A DNA stretch of 64,000 nt from Paraburkholderia translucens (GTDB taxonomy: Bacteria > Pseudomonadota > Gammaproteobacteria > Burkholderiales > Burkholderiaceae), in assembly GCF_020881035.1 (NCBI RefSeq), contig NZ_JAJITC010000003.1, positions 62,001 to 126,000 of the forward strand, read 5' to 3'. The position numbers and the translations under genes are program-made. The notes under the pieces are model-generated. The model saw nothing but the letters and a program-made list of their open reading frames with translations. It made no database searches and had not been told where the DNA came from. Position 1 is the stretch's first letter, and each line of letters opens with the position of its first letter. This document shows, in pieces, positions 16,410 to 26,611 of this stretch.

Positions 16410-16755
16410 TGGAACCTTTCTCCAGGGTTACGGTGCTGACCGGTGCTAAGCGGTGCCTGTCTCTGGTTATCGGCGTTGATGGCGAAAAATCCAGCTCTGC
16501 GTGGCGATTTGCGCGGCGCGCGGTTCGTCGGTATACGGCAAACGAATGCGAATTCATATGAGGCTTACCTAAGGTTACACAAGCGACAGCAGCGTTTCAC
16601 CTGACCGGGGGCGTGGCTTCTAGAATCGGCAGCGACAAAAGCGTGGCGCCGCGCTGGGCTCGCAAGCTGTCCTCAAGGCCGTGCCTCGCACGCCTCCTTC
16701 GCGGCGCACGTATTTGTCGTTTCGCTTTCAGCTGCTTTCACCTCAAGGAGAACGT
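16410..16755. other. Divergent promoter region between cheV and a DUF4142 gene
   Basis: Holds the sigma-28-like promoter of cheV (16467-16493). The ribosome site AAGGAG at 16745-16750 serves the plus-strand gene. I see no other element. Confidence 0.5.
16467..16493 (-). promoter_or_regulatory. Sigma-28 (FliA)-type promoter of cheV
   Basis: On the minus strand TGGATTTT (16493-16486) is followed by an 11-base spacer and then GCCGATAA (16474-16467). The second element is identical to the FliA -10 consensus and the spacing is exact; the first matches TAAAGTTT at five of eight positions. Transcription would start near 16460, some 50 bases before the cheV ATG. Confidence 0.75.
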
Positions 16756-17322
16756 ATGATCCGCCTGCCTTCCGTCCCCTTCGCCCGCATCGCCGCCGCA
16801 GCCTGCTTCGGCGGTCTTCTGACGGCCGCCTCGGTGGCCAGCGCGCAGAGCGCCGCACCCGCGGACACGGGCCGCCTGCACGCAGCCGATCAGGCTTTCA
16901 TCGCGGATGGCACGCAAGCTGTCGCGACGCAGCGCGACGCCGCGCGTATCGCTACCGCGCGTTCGACGGACCGCGAAGTGAAGGCCTTCGCCGAACGCGT
17001 GTCGAGCGACGACGCGAAGATCACCGACGCCTTGCGAGCGGCGAGTCCGCGTGGCGTCGACGTGCCGAAGAACGATCCGGATGCCGCCGTGCTCGCGAGC
17101 ATCAACAACCTGCGCGGCGCGGAGTTCGACAAGACGTACGTCGAGCAGGTCGCGCTCGCGGGTGAACAGAAAGCGCTGTCCGCTTTTCAGGCGGAAATCG
17201 CATCCGGCCGCGACGAGAAGTTGAAGAGCGCCGCGAAAGTGGCGCTGCCGACGATCCAGCAGCACTATGCGATGGCGCAGGAGCTTGCGAAGCGCAAGCA
17301 TCTGTCCGTGGCCGCACAATAA
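16756..17322 (+). CDS. Exported DUF4142 protein
   Basis: Encodes 188 residues from ATG 16756 behind AAGGAG. An N-terminal signal peptide (hydrophobic AAAACFGGLLTAASVASAQS) is followed by a four-helix DUF4142 domain typical of ferritin-like folded periplasmic proteins: FIADGTQAVATQRDAARIA, VKAFAERVSSDDAKI, FDKTYVEQVALAGEQKALSA. No metal-binding constellation is obvious. Members of this family are often linked to stress, but no specific role is known to me. It is monocistronic, facing away from cheV. Confidence 0.8.
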   Translation: MIRLPSVPFARIAAAACFGGLLTAASVASAQSAAPADTGRLHAADQAFIADGTQAVATQRDAARIATARSTDREVKAFAERVSSDDAKITDALRAASPRGVDVPKNDPDAAVLASINNLRGAEFDKTYVEQVALAGEQKALSAFQAEIASGRDEKLKSAAKVALPTIQQHYAMAQELAKRKHLSVAAQ

Positions 17323-17432
17323 GCGGGCGCTACGTCGCCACGCGGCAGCGGCGGTACTGCGAATGAGGGTTTTTCGGCGATAATCGCGCGCTGCTTCCGA
17401 CGATTCTTCGCGCCTTCGATTCCAGGTACCGC

Positions 17433-19172
17433 ATGAGCAAGCCAGCCAGTCTGCCGCAACAGTTGGACCATCTGCTTCGACGAGCCGTCGCGCTACAGCA
17501 GAACGGCGCGCTCGTCGAAGCGGAGGAACTCTATCGCGAGATTCTCGAACTGAAGCCCCGGCATGTCGACGCGTTGCGCTGGCTCGGAGAACTCGCGCTG
17601 CAAACCGGCCGTCTGCAGGAAGGCGTCGATCTGCTGAGAAAGGCGCTCGCGCTCAACCCGAAGCAGCCGGCCGTGCATTCGAATCTCGCCTATGCGCTGA
17701 ACGCGTTGCAACGTCATGACGAAGCGCTCGCCTGCGCCGAGCGTGCGCTCATGATGCAGCCGAAATTCGCCGATGCGTTGAATAATCGCGGTAACGCATT
17801 GGCGGCGTTGAACCGTCTGGCCGATGCGCTCGCGAGCTACGAGCGCGCGCTGTCGCTTGCGCCGGAGTTCGCGGCGGCATGGAATAATCGCGCGTGCGTG
17901 CTGCGCGATCTCGGCCGCTATGCCGATGCACTCGAGAGCTGCGGCGAGGCGCTCGCATTGCAGCCGAATTATCCGGATGCGTGGAGCAATCGCGGCAACG
18001 TGCTCGGCGATCTCAACCAGCCACATGAAGCCGAGCGCTGCTACCAACGGGCGCTGGAACTCGCGCCCGCGTTCGTCGATGCATGGAACAACCTCGGTCT
18101 CGCGCAGATCGATCTGAATCAGCGCGAGGAGGCGTTGTCGAGCTTTGAGCAGGCGCTTGCGCTGAATCCCGCCTCGGCCGAAGCGCACTGGAACCGGGCG
18201 CTGTGTCTGCTGCAGATGGGGCGCTTCGATACCGGCTGGCGCGAATACGAATGGCGCTGGGAGCGCAGCCGCATCAAGCCCGGCAAGCGCGGGTTCGCGC
18301 AGCCGCTCTGGCTCGGCGATTTTCCGCTCGGCGGCAAAACGATCCTGCTGCATGCGGAGCAGGGCCTCGGCGACGCGCTGCAATTCTGCCGCTATGCGAC
18401 GCTCGTCGCAGGGCTCGGCGCGAAGGTCGTGCTCGAAGTGCCGGGCCCGTTGTTGCGGCTGCTGTCGACGCTCGAAGGCGTCGATCAGGTGGTCGAAGCG
18501 GGGCAGCCGTTGCCGCCGTTCGATTGTCATTGCCCGCTACTGAGCTTGCCGCTTGCGTTCAACACGAACGAAGCGAGCATTCCGGCCGTCACGCCGTATC
18601 TTTTTGCGCAGCCCGCGGCGGTGAACGAATGGCGCGAGCGTATCGAAGGGGACGGCAACACTCACGCGGATGGCAACGCAATCAGGCCACTGAGAGTCGG
18701 CCTCGTCTGGGCTGGCGAGAACCGCGCGCATGTCGCGGAACTGCGCAAGATCGACGCGCGCCGCTCGCTCGTGTTCGAGCAACTCGCGCCGCTCCTCGAC
18801 GTGCCGAACGTACGCTTCTTCAGCGTGCAGAAGGGCGCGGCCGCGCCGCAACTAGCCGAAAGCGCCCACCGTGACCGTGTCGCCGATTACACGGACCTGC
18901 TGCACGATTTCGCCGATACGGCCGCGCTCGTGGCCAGTCTCGATCTGGTGATTTCGGTCGATACGTCCACCGCGCACCTGGCCGGTGCGCTCGACAAACC
19001 CGTCTGGATTTTGAACCGATTCGACACCTGCTGGCGCTGGCTGCTCGAACGCAGCGACACGCCGTGGTATCCGTCCGCGCGTCTGTTCCGCCAACCGGCG
19101 CTCGGCGATTGGGACAGTGTGATCGACGCCGCGCGCGATGCGTTGGCCCAGTTGAGCGCGTCGACTTCGTGA
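17433..19172 (+). CDS. TPR protein with C-terminal glycosyltransferase-like domain
   Basis: A 579-residue protein. Residues about 10-270 form seven or so tetratricopeptide repeats of 34 residues (pattern A-x-Y-x-x-A-L-x-L-x-P, for example YERALSLAPEFAAAWNNRAC). Residues 290-575 resemble the GT-B glycosyltransferase domain often fused to such repeats, with HAEQGLGDALQFCRY and near the C-terminus DLVISVDTSTAHLAGALDKP, a nucleotide-sugar site signature of GT9/ADP-heptose-type enzymes. No signal peptide, so it is cytoplasmic. It may modify a protein or cell-surface glycan; the acceptor is unknown. Confidence 0.8.
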   Translation: MSKPASLPQQLDHLLRRAVALQQNGALVEAEELYREILELKPRHVDALRWLGELALQTGRLQEGVDLLRKALALNPKQPAVHSNLAYALNALQRHDEALACAERALMMQPKFADALNNRGNALAALNRLADALASYERALSLAPEFAAAWNNRACVLRDLGRYADALESCGEALALQPNYPDAWSNRGNVLGDLNQPHEAERCYQRALELAPAFVDAWNNLGLAQIDLNQREEALSSFEQALALNPASAEAHWNRALCLLQMGRFDTGWREYEWRWERSRIKPGKRGFAQPLWLGDFPLGGKTILLHAEQGLGDALQFCRYATLVAGLGAKVVLEVPGPLLRLLSTLEGVDQVVEAGQPLPPFDCHCPLLSLPLAFNTNEASIPAVTPYLFAQPAAVNEWRERIEGDGNTHADGNAIRPLRVGLVWAGENRAHVAELRKIDARRSLVFEQLAPLLDVPNVRFFSVQKGAAAPQLAESAHRDRVADYTDLLHDFADTAALVASLDLVISVDTSTAHLAGALDKPVWILNRFDTCWRWLLERSDTPWYPSARLFRQPALGDWDSVIDAARDALAQLSASTS

Positions 19173-19239
19173 CGCCTGTTGGCGGACACGCGTAGACTGA
19201 ATCTCCGTTCATCGACGGCAATGCCACGGAGATTCTGCA

Positions 19240-20265
19240 ATGGAATACAGACATCTGGGTGCTTCGGGTTTCAAGGTGCCGGTGCTCAGCTTCGGCACCG
19301 GTACGTTCGGCGGCAAGGGTGAATTTTTTCAGGCTTGGGGGGCGACCGACGTCGCCGAAGCGCGGCGTCTGGTCGACATCTGCCTGGACGCGGGTGTCAC
19401 GATGTTCGACACCGCCGACATCTATTCGAACGGCGCGTCCGAGTCGGTGCTTGGCGAGGCGCTGAAGGGCAAGCGCGACAAGGCGATCCTCTCGACGAAG
19501 GCGACCTTCCGTTTCGACGACGATCCGAACGGCGTGGGCTCGTCGCGCTTCCATCTGATCAAGGCGGTCGATGCGGCGCTCAGGCGTCTGCAAACCGATT
19601 ACATCGACCTGTTCCAGCTGCACGGCTTCGACGCGAAAACGCCGATCCCCGAGGTGCTGTCCACGCTCGACGACCTCGTGCGCGCGGGCAAGATCCGCTA
19701 CATCGGCGCGTCGAATTTCTCCGGCTGGCATCTCATGAAGTCGCTCGATATCGCGGACCGTTACGGCTATCCGCGCTACGTCGCGAATCAGACGTACTAC
19801 TCATTGGTCGGCCGCGATTACGAGTGGGAGCTGATGCCGCTCGGCGTCGACCAGGGCGTCGGCGCGGTGGTGTGGAGTCCGCTCGGCTGGGGACGCTTGA
19901 CGGGCAAGCTCAAGCGCGGCCAGCCGCTGCCGGAGACGAGCCGTCTGCACAAGACCGCCGACATGGGGCCGCCCGTGCCGGAAGAGTATCTGTTTCGCGT
20001 GCTCGACGCGCTCGACGAAGTCGTCGCCGAAACCGGCAAGACCGTGCCGCAGATCGCGCTGAACTGGCTGCTGCAGCGGCCAACGGTCGCGACGGTGCTG
20101 ATCGGCGCGCGTAACGAGGAGCAATTGCGGCAGAACCTCGGCGCGGTCGGCTGGAATCTGACGCCCGAGCAGGTCGCGAAGCTCGACGCGGCGAGCGCCG
20201 TGCGGCCCGCGTATCCGTACTGGCATCAGGAAGGCTTCGCGGAGCGCAATCCGAAGGTGGTTTGA
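19240..20265 (+). CDS. Aldo/keto reductase
   Basis: A 341-residue NAD(P)H-dependent oxidoreductase. The catalytic tetrad is visible: Asp and Tyr in FDTADIYSNGASE, Lys in ILSTKATF, His in DLFQLHGFD. The C-terminal cofactor-binding part has TVLIGARNEEQLRQNLGAVGW. It is close to the YajO/Tas-like group with long sequence after the barrel. The start at ATG 19240 has GGAG eight bases upstream. It follows the TPR gene by 67 bases and may be co-transcribed; the physiological carbonyl substrate is unknown. Confidence 0.88.
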   Translation: MEYRHLGASGFKVPVLSFGTGTFGGKGEFFQAWGATDVAEARRLVDICLDAGVTMFDTADIYSNGASESVLGEALKGKRDKAILSTKATFRFDDDPNGVGSSRFHLIKAVDAALRRLQTDYIDLFQLHGFDAKTPIPEVLSTLDDLVRAGKIRYIGASNFSGWHLMKSLDIADRYGYPRYVANQTYYSLVGRDYEWELMPLGVDQGVGAVVWSPLGWGRLTGKLKRGQPLPETSRLHKTADMGPPVPEEYLFRVLDALDEVVAETGKTVPQIALNWLLQRPTVATVLIGARNEEQLRQNLGAVGWNLTPEQVAKLDAASAVRPAYPYWHQEGFAERNPKVV

Positions 20266-20396
20266 GCGACAAGCAGCGAGGCTCCGGCGTGGCTGCGGGC
20301 CGGACTTGGCAGTTGTCGAGCCGGCTGCGGGAGAATCGCCAGGCGGTGAGGCGATGAAACGACAACGCGCCCGCCATGTGCCCCTGTCATGGAAAA

Positions 20397-20412
20397 CTGT
20401 ATAAACATACAG
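20397..20412 (+). promoter_or_regulatory. LexA (SOS) box upstream of uvrA
   Basis: CTGTATAAACATACAG is a perfect CTGT-N8-ACAG LexA operator, extended by AA before and TA after it. It overlaps AT-rich sequence that could be the -10 (TATAGT, 20413-20418) and lies about 90 bases before the start of the long uvrA gene. Confidence 0.88.
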
Positions 20413-20503
20413 TATAGTATCCCCCTACAGCCGGGCTTCCGCGCCCCCTCGCGCGGTCCCGGCTGCACCGAACTTGCGCGGTCGCGAGAGCCGGCCGTGA
20501 GAG

Positions 20504-23500
20504 GTGGTCCACTCCTTCAGACGGTCGGAAAAATTGTCCTCCAACGACGCAACCCGTGACACCCTCGCTGACAATCCCCACGGCAACAACCCAGGCAGCA
20601 GCAAAAGCCAGGGCACGATCCGCATCCGCGGCGCGCGCCAGCACAACCTGAAAAACGTCGACCTCGACGTGCGCACCGGCGAAATGACGGTCGTCACCGG
20701 GCCATCGGGCTCGGGCAAGTCGAGTCTCGTGTTCGACACGCTGTATGCGGAAGGGCAGCGCCGCTACGTCGAAACCTTCAGCGCGTACGCGCGCCAGTTC
20801 CTCGACCGGATGGACCGGCCGCAGGTGGACCGCGTCGACGGCGTACCGCCCGCCATCGCGATCGACCAGACCAACCCGGTGCGCAGCTCGCGCTCCACGG
20901 TCGGCACGATGACCGAGCTCAACGATCACCTGAAGCTGTTGTACGCGCGCGCGGCCGAGCTGTTCGACCGCCGGACCGCGCACCCGGTGCGGCACGACAC
21001 GCCCGAGACGATCTACGCGGAACTGCTCGAGCGCACCGCGCAGGAGGAGCCGCGGCTCGTCGTCACGTTCCCGGTCGAGCTGCCCGAGTCGGCCTCCGAG
21101 CAGGAGGTCGAGCAATGGCTGTCGGCGAGCGGCTACACGCGCGTGCAGGCGCAGCGCGAAGTCGATTCGCCGACCGGCAAGCGCAGGCTGCTCGACGTCG
21201 TCGCCGACCGCTTCCGGCTGCATTCGGTGGACAAAGCGCGCGCGATCGAGGCAATCGAGGCGTCGCTGAAGCGCGGCGGCGGGCGCGTCAACATTTACGT
21301 GCTGCCGGCCCCGTCCGACGAAGCGCCGGCTGAAGGCGCCGAGCCGCGTATCTGGCGTTTCTCCACCGGTCTGCACAGCCCCGAAAGCGATCTGCGCTAC
21401 GCCGATCCGCAGCCGGCGTTGTTCTCCTTCAACTCGGCCTATGGCGCGTGCGACGCCTGCCGTGGTTTCGGCCGTGTGATCGGCGTCGACCTCGGCCTCG
21501 TCATTCCGGACGCTCGCAAGACACTGCGCGAAGGCGCGGTCAAGCCGATGCAGACGCCCGCGTGGAAGGAGTGCCAGGACGATCTGATGCGCTACGCGGC
21601 GAAGGCCGACATCCGCCGCGACACGCCGTGGGGCGAACTGAGCGAGCGCGAGCGCAACTGGGTCATCAACGGCTCGCCGGACTGGAACGGCAAGTGGCAG
21701 ACGCATTGGTACGGCGTCAAACGCTTCTTCGACTATCTCGAATCGAAGGCGTACAAGATGCATATCCGCGTGCTGCTGTCGAAGTACCGCAGCTACACGC
21801 CGTGCGAGACCTGCGGCGGCGCACGCCTGAAAACCGAATCGTTGCTGTGGCGCCTTGGCAGCAAGGCGAACGCGAACGAGGTGCTCGCGCCCGCGCAACG
21901 CTTCATGCCGCGCGGCGTAGAGTGGTCGCGCGCGCAGCTCGAAGCGTTGCCGGGCCTGACCGTGCACGACCTGATGCTGATGCCGATCGAGCGCATCCGC
22001 CGTTTCTTCGACGACATCACGCTGCCGAGCGCGTTGCTCGACGACGCGCTGAAGCTGCTGCTCGCCGAGGTGCGCACGCGCCTCAAATACCTATGCGACG
22101 TCGGCCTCGGCTATCTGACGCTCGACCGGCAAAGTCGCACCCTGTCGGGCGGCGAGGTGCAGCGCATCAACCTGACCACGGCGCTCGGCACGTCGCTGAC
22201 CAAAACCCTGTTCGTGCTCGACGAGCCGAGCATCGGCCTGCATCCGCGCGACCTGAATCGCATCGTCGAGGCGATGCATCGCCTGCGCGACGCGGGCAAT
22301 ACGCTCGTCGTGGTCGAGCACGATCCGTCGGTGATGCTCGCGGCGGACCGGCTGATCGACATGGGGCCGGGGCCGGGCGAGCGCGGCGGCTCGATCATTT
22401 TCGACGGCGCGCCCGAGGCGATCCGTTCGTCCGGCACGCTGACCGGCGAGTACCTTGGCGGCCGGCGCCATGTCGCCGATGCCGCGCACTGGTCGCGTCG
22501 TCCGGTCGATGCGGGCACGCCGCGCATCGTGCTCGAAGGCGCGAGCGAACACAATCTGCGCGACGTCACGGTGGCGATTCCGCTGCAGCGGCTCGTCTGC
22601 GTGACCGGCGTGTCGGGTTCCGGCAAATCGACGCTGCTGCAGGACGTGCTGTATCCGGCCATGGCGCGCCACTTCGGCCTCGCCACCGAAGCGCCGGGCG
22701 CGTTCACGGCGCTGAAGGGCGCCGACCAGGTCACGGACGTCGTGTTCGTCGACCAGTCGCCGATCGGCAAGACCGCGCGCTCGAATCCGGCCAGCTACGT
22801 CGGCGCGTTCGACGAAATCCGCAAGCTGTTCGCGAAGGCGCCGCTTGCGCAGCAGCGCGGCTACGGCCCCGGCATGTTCAGCTTCAACTCGGGCGACGGC
22901 CGCTGCCCGACCTGCGGCGGCTCGGGCTTCGAGCACATCGAAATGCAGTTCCTCTCCGACGTGTACCTGCGTTGCCCCGATTGCGACGGGCGCCGTTATC
23001 GCGCGGAAATCCTCGAAGTGAAGATCGAACGAGGCACGCCCGCGCGCGCGTTGAGCATCGCCGACGTGCTCGAACTGACCGTCAGCGAGGCCGCCGCGTA
23101 CTTCGCGCAGGACGCCGAAGTATTGCGCGTGCTGCAGCCGATCGTCGATGTCGGGCTCGAATACGTGAAGCTCGGCCAGCCGGTGCCGACGCTGTCGGGC
23201 GGTGAGGCGCAGCGGCTCAAGCTCGCGGGCTTTCTGGCGGAATCGGCGCAGGTGCGCGGCACGAAGCAGGCGGTTGCGAAGCGCCTGTTCATGTTCGACG
23301 AACCGACCACGGGTCTGCATTTCGACGACATTGCGAAGCTCATGCAGGCGTTCGGCAAGCTGCTTGCGAGCGGTCATTCGCTGATCGTGATCGAGCACAA
23401 TCTCGACGTGATCCGCGCGGCCGACTGGATCATCGATCTCGGCCCCGAAGGCGGCGACGGCGGCGGCCGCGTGTTGTGCGCGGGTACGCCGGACGAAGTG

Positions 23501-26473
23501 AAGGCGTGCGCCGAGTCGCATACCGGCGAGGCGCTGCTGCATTACGACCGCACGATGGACACGGCAGCCGCAACGGAACCCCAGGGCATCCCGCTGCAGA
23601 AGGCGCTGAACGCGGCCCGCGCGCGGCGGGCGATCGAAGGCGAGGACGTGGTGCGCATCGTCAACGCGCGCGAGCACAACCTGAAGGCGCTCGACGTCGA
23701 CATTCCGCACGGCAAGTTCAACGTGATCACCGGCGTGTCGGGCTCCGGCAAATCGACGCTCGCGTTCGACATCCTGTTCCACGAAGGCCAGCGGCGCTAT
23801 CTCGAATCGTTGAACGCGTATGCGCGCTCGATCGTGCAGCCGGCCGGCCGGCCCGAAGTCGATGCGGTATACGGCATTCCGCCGACCGTCGCGATCGAGC
23901 AGCGGCTCTCGCGCGGCGGCCGCAAGAGTACCGTCGCGACGACCTCGGAGGTGTGGCACTTCCTGCGCCTGCTGTACGTGAAGCTCGGCTTGCAGCACTG
24001 CATTCACGACGGCACGCCGGTCACGTCGCAAAGCGCCGAATCAATCGCGGCGCAGTTGCTGCGCGATCACAAGGGCCAGCATGTCGGCTTCCTCGCGCCG
24101 CTCGTCGTGAACCGCAAGGGCGTCTATACCGACCTCGCGAAATGGGCGAAGGCGCGCGGCAATACGCATCTGCGTGTGGACGGCGAGTTCGTGCCGGTCG
24201 ATCCGTGGCCGAAGCTCGACCGCTTCCGCGAACACACGATCGAGTTGCCGGTTGCGGACCTCGTCGTATCGGCCGATCACGAAGCCGAGCTGCGTGAAGC
24301 GCTCGATCAGACACTCGAGATCGGCAAGGGCGTCATGCATCTGCTCGCGCCGCTCGACGGCCTGCACGACGCGATCAACGGCGGCCGTTCCACCGCGAAG
24401 CTCGGCGGCGTGAAGGTGCTGTCGACGAGGCGAGCGTGCCCGGTATGCGGCACGAGCTACCCCGAGCTCGATCCGCGCATGTTCTCGTACAACAGCAAGC
24501 ATGGCTGGTGCACGAGCTGCGTCGGCACGGGGCTGTCGCTCACACGCGAACAACGCGCCGCGTACGACGACACCATCGTCGTCGACGACAATCGCGGCCG
24601 TGAACAGAGCTTGCCGTCGGAGGAGCAGGAACCGGAAGGGCTCGTCGACGAGCCATGTCCCGATTGCGCGGGCACGCGTCTGAACCCAGTCGCGCGTGCG
24701 GTGACGTTCGACTCGCAGGCGATCGTCGACGTCGCGCAATGGACCGTGTCCGACACACGCGCGTGGATCGATTCGCTGCACCTGACGGGCCGCGACGCCG
24801 AAATCGCGCGTGACGTGGTCAGCGAAATCGGCAGCCGGTTGCAGTTTCTCGAAGAAGTCGGGCTCGGCTACCTGAGCCTCGATCGCGCGGCGCCGAGTTT
24901 GTCGGGCGGCGAAGCGCAGCGTATCCGGCTTGCCGCGCAGCTTGGCAGCAACCTGCAGGGCGTGTGCTACGTACTCGACGAGCCGACCATCGGCTTGCAT
25001 CCGCGCGACAACCAGATCCTGCTGAACGCGTTGCGCAAGCTCGGCGACAAGGGCAATACGCTCGTCGTCGTGGAGCATGACGAAGATACGATCCGGCGCG
25101 CCGATCACATCATCGATATCGGGCCGGGCGCGGGCAAGCGCGGCGGCACGCTGATCGCGCAAGGCAATGTCGCCGACCTGGCCGCGCAGCCCGACTCGCT
25201 GACCGGGCGCTTCCTCGCGCAGCCGATCGTGCATCCGCTGCAGCCGCGTCGCCAAGTCGTCGCGCCGGGCAAGCGCGCAGCCGCGGTGCCGGAGAACTGG
25301 CTGACCGTGCATGGCGGCAAGCTCCATAACCTGCGCGACGTGACGGTCGGCATTCCGCTCGCGCGGCTCGTCGCGGTGACGGGCGTCAGCGGCTCGGGCA
25401 AGTCGACGCTCGCGCGCGACGTGCTGATGACCAATCTGCTCGATGCGGTCGGGCGCTCTGTGCTGTCGTCGCCGGCCACGCGGCGCGCGCGGGCGGCTGC
25501 CGAGGAGAAGCCGGCCGCGAACCGGCGCTCGAGCGTGCTCGCGCGCACCGCGCCGCGCGCACCGCTCCACGTCACGCACACGTGGCAAGGCTGCGATTCG
25601 GTCACCGGCTGGGAAAGCATCGACCGCGTGCTCGAAGTCGATCAGACGCCGATCGGCAAAACGCCGCGTTCGTGTCCCGCCACCTACATCGGCGTATGGG
25701 ATGCGATCCGCAAGCTGTTCGCGGGCACGCTGGAGGCACGCGCGCGCGGCTATACCGCATCACGTTTCTCGTTCAATACCGGCGAAGGCCGCTGCCCCGC
25801 ATGCGAGGGCCAGGGGGTGCGCACGATCGGCATGAGCTTCCTGCCCGACGTGAAGGTGCCGTGCGACGTTTGCCACGGCCAGCGCTTCAATCCGGAGACG
25901 CTCGCGGTCACGTGGCGCGGCAAGAACATCGGCGACGTGCTGACCATGGAGATCGACGAAGCGGTCGAATTCTTCGCGTCGATCACGAACATCGGGCATC
26001 CGCTGCAACTGATGAAGGACGTCGGGCTCGGCTATCTGACGCTCGGCCAGCCGTCGCCAACGCTGTCGGGCGGCGAGGCGCAGCGCATCAAGCTCGTCAC
26101 CGAGCTGAGCAAGGTGCGCGACGACATCACGCGGCGCGGCCAGAAACCGCCCCACACGCTCTACGTGCTCGACGAGCCGACGGTCGGCCTGCATATGGCG
26201 GACGTCGCGAGGCTGATTCGCGTGCTGCATCGGCTCGTGGATGGCGGGCATAGCGTGGTCGTCATCGAGCACGACCTCGACGTGATCGCCGAGGCGGATT
26301 GGATCATCGACCTCGGTCCGGAGGGCGGGGTAGGCGGCGGCACGATCGTCGCCGCGACGGATCCCGAAAGCCTGTCGCGCGTCGTCGCGAGTCATACGGG
26401 CGCCGCCTTGCGGCCGGTGCTCGCGCGCACGGCGGCAACGGCGACGCTTGCCGGCGAAGGAACGAACGGTTGA
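20504..26473 (+). CDS. uvrA: Tandem (double-length) excinuclease subunit UvrA-like protein
   Basis: A single uninterrupted frame of 1989 residues, twice the usual UvrA (about 950). It holds four ABC ATPase modules: Walker A motifs GPSGSGKSSL or GVSGSGKSTL near residues 66, 702, 1076 and 1626, and LSGGE[VA]QR signatures near 546, 895, 1465 and 1853, each followed by an FDEP or LDEP Walker B. Residues 1-1020 and 1030-1989 are each a full UvrA. Both have the UvrB-binding-type region and Zn-finger CxxC pairs (CPTCGGSGFEH and CPACEGQGV in the second-ABC hairpins). The first half lacks the CPxCG pair that precedes CDACRGFGR in typical UvrA. The start is GTG 20504 or TTG 20534. Damage recognition in nucleotide excision repair is the known family role; SOS control is inferred from the LexA box. 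Confidence 0.9.
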   Translation: MVHSFRRSEKLSSNDATRDTLADNPHGNNPGSSKSQGTIRIRGARQHNLKNVDLDVRTGEMTVVTGPSGSGKSSLVFDTLYAEGQRRYVETFSAYARQFLDRMDRPQVDRVDGVPPAIAIDQTNPVRSSRSTVGTMTELNDHLKLLYARAAELFDRRTAHPVRHDTPETIYAELLERTAQEEPRLVVTFPVELPESASEQEVEQWLSASGYTRVQAQREVDSPTGKRRLLDVVADRFRLHSVDKARAIEAIEASLKRGGGRVNIYVLPAPSDEAPAEGAEPRIWRFSTGLHSPESDLRYADPQPALFSFNSAYGACDACRGFGRVIGVDLGLVIPDARKTLREGAVKPMQTPAWKECQDDLMRYAAKADIRRDTPWGELSERERNWVINGSPDWNGKWQTHWYGVKRFFDYLESKAYKMHIRVLLSKYRSYTPCETCGGARLKTESLLWRLGSKANANEVLAPAQRFMPRGVEWSRAQLEALPGLTVHDLMLMPIERIRRFFDDITLPSALLDDALKLLLAEVRTRLKYLCDVGLGYLTLDRQSRTLSGGEVQRINLTTALGTSLTKTLFVLDEPSIGLHPRDLNRIVEAMHRLRDAGNTLVVVEHDPSVMLAADRLIDMGPGPGERGGSIIFDGAPEAIRSSGTLTGEYLGGRRHVADAAHWSRRPVDAGTPRIVLEGASEHNLRDVTVAIPLQRLVCVTGVSGSGKSTLLQDVLYPAMARHFGLATEAPGAFTALKGADQVTDVVFVDQSPIGKTARSNPASYVGAFDEIRKLFAKAPLAQQRGYGPGMFSFNSGDGRCPTCGGSGFEHIEMQFLSDVYLRCPDCDGRRYRAEILEVKIERGTPARALSIADVLELTVSEAAAYFAQDAEVLRVLQPIVDVGLEYVKLGQPVPTLSGGEAQRLKLAGFLAESAQVRGTKQAVAKRLFMFDEPTTGLHFDDIAKLMQAFGKLLASGHSLIVIEHNLDVIRAADWIIDLGPEGGDGGGRVLCAGTPDEVKACAESHTGEALLHYDRTMDTAAATEPQGIPLQKALNAARARRAIEGEDVVRIVNAREHNLKALDVDIPHGKFNVITGVSGSGKSTLAFDILFHEGQRRYLESLNAYARSIVQPAGRPEVDAVYGIPPTVAIEQRLSRGGRKSTVATTSEVWHFLRLLYVKLGLQHCIHDGTPVTSQSAESIAAQLLRDHKGQHVGFLAPLVVNRKGVYTDLAKWAKARGNTHLRVDGEFVPVDPWPKLDRFREHTIELPVADLVVSADHEAELREALDQTLEIGKGVMHLLAPLDGLHDAINGGRSTAKLGGVKVLSTRRACPVCGTSYPELDPRMFSYNSKHGWCTSCVGTGLSLTREQRAAYDDTIVVDDNRGREQSLPSEEQEPEGLVDEPCPDCAGTRLNPVARAVTFDSQAIVDVAQWTVSDTRAWIDSLHLTGRDAEIARDVVSEIGSRLQFLEEVGLGYLSLDRAAPSLSGGEAQRIRLAAQLGSNLQGVCYVLDEPTIGLHPRDNQILLNALRKLGDKGNTLVVVEHDEDTIRRADHIIDIGPGAGKRGGTLIAQGNVADLAAQPDSLTGRFLAQPIVHPLQPRRQVVAPGKRAAAVPENWLTVHGGKLHNLRDVTVGIPLARLVAVTGVSGSGKSTLARDVLMTNLLDAVGRSVLSSPATRRARAAAEEKPAANRRSSVLARTAPRAPLHVTHTWQGCDSVTGWESIDRVLEVDQTPIGKTPRSCPATYIGVWDAIRKLFAGTLEARARGYTASRFSFNTGEGRCPACEGQGVRTIGMSFLPDVKVPCDVCHGQRFNPETLAVTWRGKNIGDVLTMEIDEAVEFFASITNIGHPLQLMKDVGLGYLTLGQPSPTLSGGEAQRIKLVTELSKVRDDITRRGQKPPHTLYVLDEPTVGLHMADVARLIRVLHRLVDGGHSVVVIEHDLDVIAEADWIIDLGPEGGVGGGTIVAATDPESLSRVVASHTGAALRPVLARTAATATLAGEGTNG

Positions 26474-26611
26474 AATAAAGTGACGTGCGCTGGCGCGGCA
26501 GTGCCTCATGGCTTGCCCGCCACGCGCGATTGCTGCACCGCATTCAATCGTCTCTGGTGAACTTCAGGTAGCGTGCGCGTGGGGTTAAGTCATACAAAAT
26601 CGTTCAGCGAT

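Noticed and set aside
20504..26473. The double-length UvrA as an assembly or tandem-duplication artefact.
   Set aside because: The two halves differ throughout at the protein and DNA level, with different spacing of motifs, and the frame continues without any seam.
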